Below are positions 1 to 5,684 of a DNA stretch of 7,424 nucleotides, one piece after another. Positions within the stretch are counted from its first letter, which is position 1, and every line of letters begins with the position of its first letter. The DNA is taken from assembly GCA_900547815.1 (NCBI GenBank), contig URHY01000087.1:1-7424 (forward strand), read 5' to 3'. The position numbers and the translations under genes were made by a program. The DNA comes from an uncultured Solobacterium sp. (GTDB taxonomy: Bacteria; Bacillota_I; Bacilli_A; Erysipelotrichales; Erysipelotrichaceae). A model generated the notes under the pieces. It did not search any database and was not told the DNA's origin. It saw only the letters and a list, made by a program, of their open reading frames with translations.

Positions 1-274
1 GAGTGAGGCATATCCCCAATCCCACATGAGTTGTTCTTTATTTATACAGAATTGTGAATAATGAAGAATGGTACCCAGCAGATTGGCTTGGTAATTGTGA
101 TAAAGGGAACCGTCTCAAAGCAGAGATTTGCACTGGCAGGTTCCAATGAAAGATGCTAAAAGCTGCTCTATTATAATCGGAACCAAAAGTTTTCGAAACA
201 TTACCTTTATTGAAATATATTCTACGAGTTTAGGTTAGTACGATAAATTCATAATGTCAATAAGAAACATTTAA
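1..274. other. Intergenic region with no convincing gene
   Basis: I see no complete gene here. The first 150 bases look richer in G+C than the neighbouring DNA. They contain one stop-free + strand frame (30-149, 39 codons, including the residues EEWYPADWLGN) with no start codon, no ribosome binding site and no family I recognise. It may be the tail of an old, decayed gene. The hexamer GGAACC/GGTTCC occurs at about 107, 139 and 179 in alternating orientation, but with long loops and no obvious role. An in-frame TAA at 272-274 sets the left limit of the coding remnant that follows. Confidence 0.4.
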
Positions 275-442
275 AGCGTTAATGAAAGACTACGTAATGA
301 GTTGGAGCAGGTGGGACTAAAAGATCCTGTTTATCATACAAATGCTTTTATGTTGCAGGCAGTTATTTATAATTCAAAAGTTGGAAAAACTATTGTTGAA
401 AAAACCGCTGATTCATTTAAAAAATTGGCTGTTGCAGTCAAT

Positions 443-547
443 AAGTCGTTGATTGATTACCAAAAGCCGGCGATTGGAGAAGAAAAGTCGGCGATTGACG
501 ATAAAAAATCGGTGGTTGATATGATAAAGTCGGCGATTGAGCAACAA
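443..547 (+). repeat. Five tandem 21-bp units encoding 7-residue repeats
   Basis: Five consecutive 21-base units start at 443, 464, 485, 506 and 527. They encode KSLIDYQ, KPAIGEE, KSAIDDK, KSVVDMI and KSAIEQQ. Similarity holds at the DNA level: most units begin close to AAGTCGGCGATTGA, and units 3 and 5 are identical over their first 14 bases. This suggests tandem duplication rather than only protein-level constraint. The array lies between the ATP-binding-domain remnant and the winged helix, so it is a linker. The 7-residue period with hydrophobic residues at positions 3-4 would allow an amphipathic helix. Confidence 0.85.
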
Positions 548-622
548 AAATATAATGAACCTTCGAAAGCAAATATTCTTAAGGTGTATGATGAAATAGA
601 GAAAAATCAGATTTTTGGAACA

Positions 623-649
623 AAAGAAATAAAAGAAATAAAAGAAATT
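623..649 (+). repeat. Three 9-bp units encoding KEI-KEI-KEI
   Basis: The codons AAA GAA ATA are repeated (AAA GAA ATA, AAA GAA ATA, AAA GAA ATT) at the start of the winged helix. A related helix would normally need only one or two such units, so this may be a slippage expansion. It stays in frame. Confidence 0.6.
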
Positions 650-760
650 CTTGATTGCTCACCATCCACAGCAAGAGCAGTCATGACAAAACTTAGAGAC
701 ATGAAAGTTGTTAAAGTGGTAAATGGTAAAGGAAAGGGAAAGTATGTATTCATAGAATAA

Positions 761-1030
761 ACATCAGGTATAGACTATTGATGAAAGTAAAAGCTCTATG
801 TATGGAAGTAGGGAGAAGGTAAAAATTGAATTGATTAAAGACACAAATTTGTTTTAGGTAACGCTTATAATGAAGATGGGAAATGTCACAGAAAATGTCG
901 TAGAAATGTCATAGAAAATGTCATAGAAATTTTGAGAAAAATCAAGTGGTTAAAATCAGAATATTCTAAGAAAAAGCTTTCTAAAGAGAGACGATTAAAG
1001 AGCTTTCTGAAAAACGAATATTTCAAAGTT
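761..1030. other. Decayed coding region, no intact gene
   Basis: No intact gene is present. A + strand frame is open from 839 to the TGA at 1076-1078 (79 codons) but has no credible start. Before it, a second frame beginning at ATG 870 reads MKMGNVTENVVEMS and stops at TAG 912-914. The two frames join across a one-base slip inside the 12-bp repeat at 882-928. Tracts of N-V-T-E repeats are, in my memory, a common linker near the C-terminus of AlbA_2-type ATP-binding proteins. This may therefore be another remnant of that family, but that is inference. The minus-strand frame at 886-1086 is a shadow. Confidence 0.4.
882..928 (+). repeat. 12-bp tandem repeat (AATGTCAYAGAA), about four units, one shortened
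   Basis: Units lie at 882-893, 894-905, 906-916 and 917-928. The third is 11 bases long, having lost one A. In frame they would encode NVTE, NVVE, NVIE and NVIE. The missing base moves the second half into a different frame, and the first frame meets a stop at 912-914. Confidence 0.75.
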
Positions 1031-1181
1031 AGTCTCAACGAAGTCTCACGAGATTTGAGACTGAGTGAGACTCTATGATATAGCAAAACGCGATAAAACC
1101 GGGATTTGCAGGTAAATTATAAAGTTGTAGTTTCAAGTCAGTCTCATTTCTGAAATTGTTTATTGAGACTAACTTGAGACT
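1031..1181. repeat. Array of seven TGAGACT/AGTCTCA heptamers
   Basis: AGTCTCA occurs at 1031-1037, 1042-1048 and 1140-1146. TGAGACT occurs at 1056-1062, 1066-1072, 1164-1170 and 1175-1181. Neighbouring copies in the same direction start 11, 10 and 11 bases apart, close to one helical turn. The first four form a nested inverted repeat (two 7-bp stems around a 7-base loop). The copy at 1140 can pair with either of the last two. The final copy touches the ribosome binding site GAGGAGG (1182-1188). Candidate roles are an operator array or RNA structure controlling the gene at 1198. The array could instead be the remains of a repetitive coding linker, since GAGACT codons read as E-T or L-R-L. Confidence 0.6.
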
Positions 1182-1188
1182 GAGGAGG
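1182..1188 (+). promoter_or_regulatory. Ribosome binding site GAGGAGG
   Basis: GAGGAGG sits 9 bases before ATG 1198. This fixes the start of the 107-aa protein there, not at TTG 1156 in the same frame, which would put the repeat array inside the protein. Confidence 0.8.
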
Positions 1189-1197
1189 TTCAAAATC

Positions 1198-1521
1198 ATG
1201 GACATAAGCAAAAAGGATTGGAAATTATTTCAAGAAAGATTATCAGGCTGGCAGGAAAATTATATGGAAGGTCTTGTTAAAGAGTATGCAAATTTTCTGA
1301 ATGATGATAAAAAGCCTGCATCAGAGAGATTCTGGGAACTAGAAAAACGGATAAAAGAAGATAAACGTCATCCTGGAGTTGTCATGGAGGTGAGTAAGGC
1401 AGAGGTGCTATGGGATATCGTTCGTCTTATAAGATTGAAAGTAATTGCATATGATGATTTATCAGACTTTAGTGATGAATTACAGCTGGAAGTGAAAAGA
1501 ATACTAGAGATGAGTAGGTGA
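1198..1521 (+). CDS. Small soluble helical protein, 107 aa, function unknown
   Basis: The start is ATG 1198, chosen for the GAGGAGG 9 bases upstream. The protein has no signal peptide and no membrane segment. It is highly charged and looks mostly helical. An aromatic N-terminal part (DWKLF, GWQENYMEGL, residues 7-26) leads to a basic-acidic centre (FWELEKRIKEDKRHPGV, residues 45-61) and a C-terminal helical region. I recall a family of about 90-110-residue Firmicute proteins with the same FWxLEKRIxxDKxxPGV core, often found beside a very short ORF and a site-specific recombinase gene, but I know no assigned function. The next ORF starts on the last base of its stop codon, so the two are translationally coupled. 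The TGAGACT array directly upstream is a plausible control site. No recombinase is present in the window. I would not assign an activity. Confidence 0.75.
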   Translation: MDISKKDWKLFQERLSGWQENYMEGLVKEYANFLNDDKKPASERFWELEKRIKEDKRHPGVVMEVSKAEVLWDIVRLIRLKVIAYDDLSDFSDELQLEVKRILEMSR

Positions 1522-1613
1522 TGGAACAGTTAGAAATTATTCCTAAGAGAAAAACTGCAAAAGTAATTGATTTTTCTCAGTACATAGAAAACATTCGTGG
1601 TACTAACGATTAG
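1521..1613 (+). CDS. 30-residue ORF translationally coupled to the 107-aa gene
   Basis: The stop TGA (1519-1521) of the upstream gene overlaps this ATG (1521-1523) by one base, a classic coupling arrangement. The reading frame is MEQLEIIPKRKTAKVIDFSQ followed by YIENIRGTND and TAG at 1611-1613. It is basic in the middle, with no membrane segment and no cysteine. It has no strong ribosome binding site of its own beyond GTAGGTG, as expected for a coupled gene. Its last codons and stop lie within a perfect hairpin (1597-1619). In similar gene pairs I recall such a short ORF just before a recombinase gene. Here the downstream sequence shows no recombinase, so the pair may be the left-over head of a deleted element. 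The function is unknown, and expression rests on context only. Confidence 0.5.
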   Translation: MEQLEIIPKRKTAKVIDFSQYIENIRGTND

Positions 1614-1619
1614 TACCAC
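1597..1619 (+). terminator. Perfect 10-bp hairpin over the stop codon, possible weak terminator
   Basis: GTGGTACTAA (1597-1606), loop CGA, TTAGTACCAC (1610-1619): both arms match exactly. The tail is AAAACTTTTTC, so the T-run starts about five bases after the stem, which is poor for an intrinsic terminator. The stem is also AT-containing. It could instead affect stop-codon context or RNA stability, or mark a recombination or insertion point. The structure is certain; the role is not. Confidence 0.45.
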
Positions 1620-1901
1620 AAAACTTTTTCTTGTAGAAATATTGCATGGAGATTATAATTTTCATAGGTGGACAGGCAAATCAGCAGAAAAATATTCTCT
1701 GAATAAAAAACAAACCTGCAAGCCACCGGAACTACACACAATAATGAAAAAATGCAATGGTATTGGATTGGTACTAAAAATATGTGAAACGAAAAATAAC
1801 GTGTGGAAAAGACGCGAAATATCAATACAAAACAGTATAGATAACCGTATTGAAATAACCTAAATCAAACTAGATTCTGCGAGTTCGAATAAAGAATAAA
1901 T
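1620..1901. other. Intergenic, no supported gene
   Basis: The stretch is open on the + strand from GTG 1597 to 1863, but that frame starts inside the hairpin, has no ribosome binding site, and its product resembles no family I know. I found no RNA gene, no membrane protein and no clear repeat. If the small gene pair once led into a longer operon, its body was deleted around here. Confidence 0.4.
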
Positions 1902-1940
1902 GCTAGAAGTGCTTTATATAAAGCATATTCTAGCTTTTTT
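1902..1940 (+). terminator. Strong rho-independent terminator
   Basis: Stem arms GCTAGAA (1902-1908) and TTCTAGC (1928-1934) enclose a second perfect stem TGCTTTA/TAAAGCA (1910-1916 and 1919-1925) around a two-base loop, with only a small internal bulge. Six T's follow at 1935-1940. It stops transcription coming from the left and isolates the ABC operon, implying that transcription does or did reach this point from upstream. Confidence 0.88.
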
Positions 1941-2114
1941 AATGCTCTGAGATACGCAAAAGGTACGAAAAGGAACTCATTTTATTGTTTCTCTTGTTCA
2001 AAAATATGCCAACTGATCCATGATAAAATAGAATTATCTTAAGAAGAAGTATCGCTTATGATGATGTATTTTGAATTTAATGAAGATAGATTGAAACAGA
2101 ATGATTTGTTATAT

Positions 2115-2143
2115 TTGTAACTTTAGAAAAGTGTTATGATAAA
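2115..2143 (+). promoter_or_regulatory. Probable promoter of the ABC operon
   Basis: The best candidate is TTGTAA (2115-2120) followed 17 bases later by GATAAA (2138-2143), within an AT-rich stretch just downstream of the terminator. TATGAT at 2135-2140 is a better -10 box, but its spacing from TTGTAA is only 14. Transcription would start about 25 bases before the ATG. Placement is approximate. Confidence 0.4.
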
Positions 2144-2162
2144 TTTATAAAAAATATACACA

Positions 2163-2170
2163 AAGGAGGT
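2163..2170 (+). promoter_or_regulatory. Ribosome binding site AAGGAGGT
   Basis: A full-consensus AAGGAGGT lies 5 bases before ATG 2176, predicting efficient translation of the ATPase. It favours this ATG over the in-frame ATG four codons later. Confidence 0.85.
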
Positions 2171-2175
2171 GCACT

Positions 2176-3054
2176 ATGGTTTTAATGGTAAATGGGTTGT
2201 TTAAATCAATAAACAAAGTAAATATTTTAAAAGATATCTCTTTCAGTATTAATGAAAATGAAATATTAGGATTGATTGGGCCAAACGGTTCAGGTAAATC
2301 TACCATAATGAAGTGTATTGCTGGTTTATATCATCCAACTTCAGGTGAAATAACGATTAATGGATATGACATAGATAAAGATCGAGTAAATGCTTTATCT
2401 AACATGGGTGTTAGTATCGAATATCCAGCTCTTTATCCCAATCTTACAGGTAAGGATCATTTTAAAATGGTCGCAAAATGGAAAAAACTGGATAAAAGCA
2501 GAATTAAAGAAATGGAAGATTTTAGTGGTCTAAATGATGAATTGAAAAAAGAAGTTAGGCATTATTCCATGGGTATGAAACAACGCTTGATTTTATCGTT
2601 GGCAATGATGACCAAGCCCAAACTGCTTATATTGGATGAGCCGACAAATGGATTGGATCCACAGGCTATTATTGATTTAAGAAAGAAACTTTTGGATATA
2701 CGTAATGATGGTACAAGTATTCTTTTATCGAGTCATCAATTAAGTGAAGTAGATAAGTTAGTAGATCGAATTATTTTTATAAAAGATGGACAACTTATTG
2801 CACATAAGACAATAGACGAGCTTCATCAAAAACATATTTCGTGTATCAAAACTTCAGATAATCGATATGCACAAAAGATTTTAAAAGATTATATTGTAAC
2901 GAACGATAATGAATATATAAGATTAGAATGTGGTTCAGATAATGATTTTTCTAAAGTAATCAACTTATTGGTTGAAAATAATATTTCTATTTATTCAATT
3001 GAAGACAAAGGAGAAGGTCTAGAGAAATATTATCAAAACTTGTACCAAGGATAA
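2176..3054 (+). CDS. ABC transporter ATP-binding protein, BcrA/LanF-like
   Basis: This is the ATP-hydrolysing subunit of an ABC exporter, 292 aa, cytoplasmic and docked on the two permeases encoded next. In order: Walker A GPNGSGKST (35-43); a glutamate at the usual Q-loop glutamine (E82 in SIEYPALYPNLTG); a variant signature YSMGMKQRL (130-138); Walker B LLILDEPTNGLDP (150-162) with catalytic E155; and the switch histidine H187 in SSHQLSE. All residues needed for ATP hydrolysis are present. The E-loop is known from lantibiotic-immunity LanF proteins and bacitracin-resistance BcrA-type ATPases. That points to expulsion of a peptide or lipid-active antibiotic, but the substrate is inference. 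A C-terminal extension of about 75 residues after the core is usual in this group. The first permease starts 4 bases after the stop. No resistance or precursor gene is adjacent to settle the role. Confidence 0.93.
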   Translation: MVLMVNGLFKSINKVNILKDISFSINENEILGLIGPNGSGKSTIMKCIAGLYHPTSGEITINGYDIDKDRVNALSNMGVSIEYPALYPNLTGKDHFKMVAKWKKLDKSRIKEMEDFSGLNDELKKEVRHYSMGMKQRLILSLAMMTKPKLLILDEPTNGLDPQAIIDLRKKLLDIRNDGTSILLSSHQLSEVDKLVDRIIFIKDGQLIAHKTIDELHQKHISCIKTSDNRYAQKILKDYIVTNDNEYIRLECGSDNDFSKVINLLVENNISIYSIEDKGEGLEKYYQNLYQG

Positions 3055-3058
3055 GCAT

Positions 3059-4150
3059 ATGAAAACGTTGATTTATAATGAAATCCGTATTTTCTTTTCA
3101 AAAAGAAATATAGGCATTTTTATCATAGGATGTCTTTCTATGATTGTGATTTTTTGTTTTTACTTTGTGCCAAAACACAATAATTATATTTCGAGTCAAG
3201 TTCATTATTACGAGCAAATGGTGACTTCAGATGCAACTAGATCTAAAATAATAACAGAGCAGATTAATAGGATGAAAGAAATTGGTGAAGACACAGAAAA
3301 ACTAGAAAAATCCAGAGATTTTTGGCAGGCAGATTTAGAAAATTGTAGATTGGTGTCTTATAATCTTGAACATGAAGACGCACATTGTATCGCTGAAACA
3401 ATGATAAAAAGAGATAAGTTTCTTCAAAAAGTGATTGATGAAGGTGGAGATCTTTCATCATATTCAATCATGCTGCGTAATGATGAAAGAGATCTAAAAA
3501 ATCGAATCAAACTTCAAGATATGTACATGAAAAATCAATTCTACGATTTTGTATACGAAAAAATGCCAACAGCATATTATATGTTATCTAATTTTTTTGT
3601 TTTTGGTGGGATCCCAATTATTGTAATACTTGCATGTGTAATATTATCTAATTTTGACTGCTGGTCTAAAGATTTTGAATCAAATACTTATAAGTTACTG
3701 TTCACAATGACGGGTTCAAGAGCGAAAATTTATTTATCAAGAACAATTGTAACATCAATAGCTACAATGATTATGAGTTTGATGATGATCAGTATTTTAT
3801 TTGTATTAGGATATTTCACTTATGGCTTAGGAGATGAAGTATTTGTTACATTTAAAAACACATTCGTGCCTATTAGCATATGGTGTATGAATAATTTAAT
3901 GATAACAATCGTATTACTTGCTTTTCTATCAACTATGATTCAAGTGCTTTCACTTCTTACAAAAAACAGTGGTATAAGTCTATTAGTTCCTTGTCTATGT
4001 CTGCTCGTTTTATTAACAGACATTAATTTATTTGGCTCTATCTTCTCAATAAATTCTTTGATTCTTTGGATTATTATTTTATTAATCGTAATCATTCATT
4101 TTTGTATGGTTAAATATTTAGAAAGAATTGATCTAAATGGGACAAATTAG
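3059..4150 (+). CDS. ABC-2 type exporter permease, subunit 1
   Basis: A 363-aa membrane protein that should form the transport channel with the next gene's product. By eye, one membrane helix (17-37) is followed by a long polar domain (38-175), probably outside the cell. That domain includes a charged, possibly coiled stretch at about 60-95. Five C-terminal helices follow at about 176-198, 229-252, 272-299, 303-328 and 332-352. The cytoplasmic loop between helices 2 and 3 (KDFESNTYKLLFTMTGSR, 204-221) matches the general ABC-2 pattern of a conserved acidic residue followed by a TxxxLL...SR segment that contacts the ATPase. The start is ATG 3059, with CAAGGA (3046-3051) inside the end of the ATPase gene as its ribosome site. 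That tight spacing indicates coupled expression. The large extracellular domain differs from the compact six-helix LanE/LanG permeases. Confidence 0.85.
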   Translation: MKTLIYNEIRIFFSKRNIGIFIIGCLSMIVIFCFYFVPKHNNYISSQVHYYEQMVTSDATRSKIITEQINRMKEIGEDTEKLEKSRDFWQADLENCRLVSYNLEHEDAHCIAETMIKRDKFLQKVIDEGGDLSSYSIMLRNDERDLKNRIKLQDMYMKNQFYDFVYEKMPTAYYMLSNFFVFGGIPIIVILACVILSNFDCWSKDFESNTYKLLFTMTGSRAKIYLSRTIVTSIATMIMSLMMISILFVLGYFTYGLGDEVFVTFKNTFVPISIWCMNNLMITIVLLAFLSTMIQVLSLLTKNSGISLLVPCLCLLVLLTDINLFGSIFSINSLILWIIILLIVIIHFCMVKYLERIDLNGTN

Positions 4151-4161
4151 GAGAAAAAGAT

Positions 4162-5517
4162 ATGGAATATGAGATGAAAAGTATTTTAAGGAGCAAAGCT
4201 AGCTTAGTATGCTTATTGATCTTTTTGATAGTAAATATGTTTTCAATGAACTTTTTAAACCTGGAGAATGATGTGGAAAGGAATATCATTTATAATGAGC
4301 AATTGATTGTAGAGAGTCAAAACTCAATTTCTCAAATCGATATTATAAAAAAACAATTGGGTGAAAAAATAAAACCTGAACAGGTTGAAGTGTTAAATAA
4401 TTATAAAGAATATTTAAATTGGAAGAGTAAAAATGCAAATGAAGCAATTGATTGTTTAAAAAAAGAGGGCGTTAAAGGATTTGAAAATTATCCTGATATA
4501 AAGAAGTATGACTTGTGGAATCAAATGTTTGAAATGGATTGTTTCGCAAAAACGGATAAGCAGTTAAGTCAAGTGGTGTTTAAAGATGAACTTGCTAAAA
4601 TAGGATATCCTGATATATCTTTTGATGCATCATTATTAAATGATATGCAAAAGTTCTTTAACCGAGATTATGAAGATGCATATCATCATACCTATATGAA
4701 TCTTCAGAATGCATTTCATGAAATAGCAACAGCAAACAATAAAAATATATTGAATATTGCGCAAGGTCCATGGACGTATTTATGCCGCCAATTACGTTTA
4801 GGGAGTCTATTTTCATTAATGGTTATTCCAATAGGTGTTTTTTATACATTAATTGGAATTTGGCAGCAAAAGCAAAGTAAAAGTTTTGAGTTATCCTATT
4901 TGAATTCAAAAAGCTCAAATAGATTTTTACTATCAAGAATTATAGAAATAGGAATCAGTTATACCCTGATAATATTTATCTCTTTATTTGTTCCTGCGCT
5001 GATTCTAGGATTTCGACATGGATTTGATGGGCTAAACTCATATATGTTGATTGACTGGAATAATTTTGTTGGCTTTAAAACAAATCTGACTTCTTACAAT
5101 TATGGATATGCATATTCTATGTTTTATGAGTACCTTATTTCGATGGATAATTATATGCCTATTAATATGGAGAATACATATATTTTTATTCCTTTAATTC
5201 TATCTTTGGGGTTAGGGATGATGAAAATAATATTTACAGTAACTTTAGGATTGTTGTGTTCAATTTCTGTCAGAAAATCATGGGTTAGCTATGCATTAGG
5301 ATTATTCATTGTGCTTATTTACATATATTCTCAACAAATAACATATTCAATCGAATTCTTTCCTATGTTAAATCCATTTAGTATTCTTGCCAGTCTAACT
5401 GTGATAGTAGGAAATGGAACACAGACATCACTAAATGCAATATTAATGTTAGTAGTATGGTCTATTCTAATGTATTGTGTAACCGTGGTGATATTTAATA
5501 AAAGTGATGTAAAATAG
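4162..5517 (+). CDS. ABC-2 type exporter permease, subunit 2
   Basis: A 451-aa membrane protein, the likely partner of the preceding permease. Its layout is the same but longer: one N-terminal helix (13-32), a 175-residue polar domain (about 33-208) predicted outside, then helices at about 211-234, 259-283, 339-367, 374-390 and 423-446. A second sizeable loop lies between the third and fourth helices (about 284-338). The cytoplasmic loop at 235-258 (QQKQSKSFELSYLNSKSSNR) corresponds to the ATPase-contact segment. The start is ATG 4162; AGGAGA (4149-4154) overlaps the upstream stop TAG and lies 7 bases before it. Similar topology but little obvious sequence likeness suggests that the two permeases form a heterodimer. 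I cannot name the exact family or substrate. Confidence 0.83.
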   Translation: MEYEMKSILRSKASLVCLLIFLIVNMFSMNFLNLENDVERNIIYNEQLIVESQNSISQIDIIKKQLGEKIKPEQVEVLNNYKEYLNWKSKNANEAIDCLKKEGVKGFENYPDIKKYDLWNQMFEMDCFAKTDKQLSQVVFKDELAKIGYPDISFDASLLNDMQKFFNRDYEDAYHHTYMNLQNAFHEIATANNKNILNIAQGPWTYLCRQLRLGSLFSLMVIPIGVFYTLIGIWQQKQSKSFELSYLNSKSSNRFLLSRIIEIGISYTLIIFISLFVPALILGFRHGFDGLNSYMLIDWNNFVGFKTNLTSYNYGYAYSMFYEYLISMDNYMPINMENTYIFIPLILSLGLGMMKIIFTVTLGLLCSISVRKSWVSYALGLFIVLIYIYSQQITYSIEFFPMLNPFSILASLTVIVGNGTQTSLNAILMLVVWSILMYCVTVVIFNKSDVK

Positions 5518-5539
5518 ATGATAACAAAATGAATTATTA

Positions 5540-5620
5540 CCCATTCTGCATATGACGGAAAAATTGTGCGCGTGTAGCGCACCATCAGTGTATCTGTAGC
5601 GGTCAATCGGTGTATGATCA
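5540..5620. other. GC-richer intergenic block with a 6-bp hairpin
   Basis: Between the convergent genes, about 47% of the 70 bases counted from 5549 are G or C, clearly above the surroundings. The block contains the perfect stem GTGCGC/GCGCAC (5566-5571 and 5577-5582) with loop GTGTA. No T-run follows, so a normal terminator is unlikely. It has no gene. It could be a conserved intergenic repeat or the scar of a mobile element. Confidence 0.4.
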
Positions 5621-5653
5621 TAAAATCTAAGCTTTTAGAAATATTATATAAAT

Positions 5654-5677
5654 TTTAACTCGGCATGCCGAGTTAAA
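5654..5677. terminator. 24-bp perfect palindrome between convergent genes, probable bidirectional terminator
   Basis: The two 12-base halves (left half TTTAACTCGGCA) are exact reverse complements, centred at 5665/5666 and lying 7 bases beyond the minus-strand stop codon at 5685. The GC core CTCGGCATGCCGAG would make a stable hairpin in RNA from either strand. The flanks are A/T-rich, but neither strand has a continuous T-run directly after the stem. The T's nearest on the + strand begin about ten bases later. Its position suggests it ends both the ABC operon and the regulator gene. Confidence 0.6.
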
Positions 5678-5684
5678 TCATTCA

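Larger units (their letters stand above)
275..760 (+). pseudogene. C-terminal remnant of an AlbA_2/HATPase-type ATP-binding regulator
   Basis: This stop-free frame begins right after a TAA at 272-274 and ends at TAA 758-760. The only usable starts are weak, such as TTG at 302, and no ribosome binding site precedes them. The first residues (NERLRNELEQVGLKDPVYH, then FMLQAVIYN) resemble the end of the HATPase_c_4-like region in Schlafen/AlbA_2 ATP-binding proteins of Firmicutes, recalled from family knowledge. A charged linker of five 7-residue repeats follows (residues 48-82 counting from TTG 302). The C-terminal winged helix is at about residues 88-152, with the recognition-helix-like CSPSTARAVMTKLRDM and a basic GKGKGK wing. 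The AlbA_2 domain and most of the ATP-binding domain are missing, so this is read as a 5'-truncated gene. Expression as a small DNA-binding protein from TTG 302 cannot be excluded. Confidence 0.6.

Noticed and set aside
886..1086. Minus-strand open frame of 66 codons
   Set aside because: It lies antisense to the repeat region and decayed + strand frame, has no ribosome site, and its residue pattern is that of a shadow.
1031..1181. Possible CRISPR-like array in the TGAGACT repeats
   Set aside because: Units are only 7 bases, occur in both directions, and the spacing is either 3-7 bases or irregular. There are no regular spacers and no cas genes.
1156..1197. Longer start (TTG 1156) for the 107-aa gene
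   Set aside because: No ribosome site precedes it, while ATG 1198 has GAGGAGG at 9 bases. The extra 14 residues would be encoded by the repeat array and the ribosome site itself.
1597..1863. + strand open frame of 88 codons (and the opposing minus frame 1610-1825)
   Set aside because: The + frame starts at a GTG inside the hairpin with no ribosome binding site. Neither product resembles a known family, and the two frames overlap antisense.
1881..1890. GAGTTCGAAT resembling a tRNA T-loop
   Set aside because: The flanking bases do not form a T-stem, and no acceptor, anticodon or D arm can be found, so it is not a tRNA or an obvious attachment-site fragment.
2058..2120. 20-codon ORF (MMMYFEFNEDRLKQNDLLYL) before the ABC operon, considered as a leader peptide
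   Set aside because: It has no good ribosome site and overlaps or precedes the likely promoter, so it would not be on the operon transcript. An in-frame stop just upstream suggests at most a gene scrap.
1941..2175. Lantibiotic or other precursor peptide gene next to the exporter (also looked for at 5518-5684)
   Set aside because: No short frame with a ribosome site plus a Cys/Ser/Thr-rich core or a GG leader was found on either strand in these gaps.
3264..3467. Minus-strand open frame inside the first permease gene
   Set aside because: It is wholly contained in a well-supported gene with its own ribosome site and operon position; an antisense shadow.
5331..5621. Minus-strand open frame overlapping the end of the second permease
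   Set aside because: It mostly runs antisense to permease codons and has no ribosome site. Only its first part covers the GC-richer gap.
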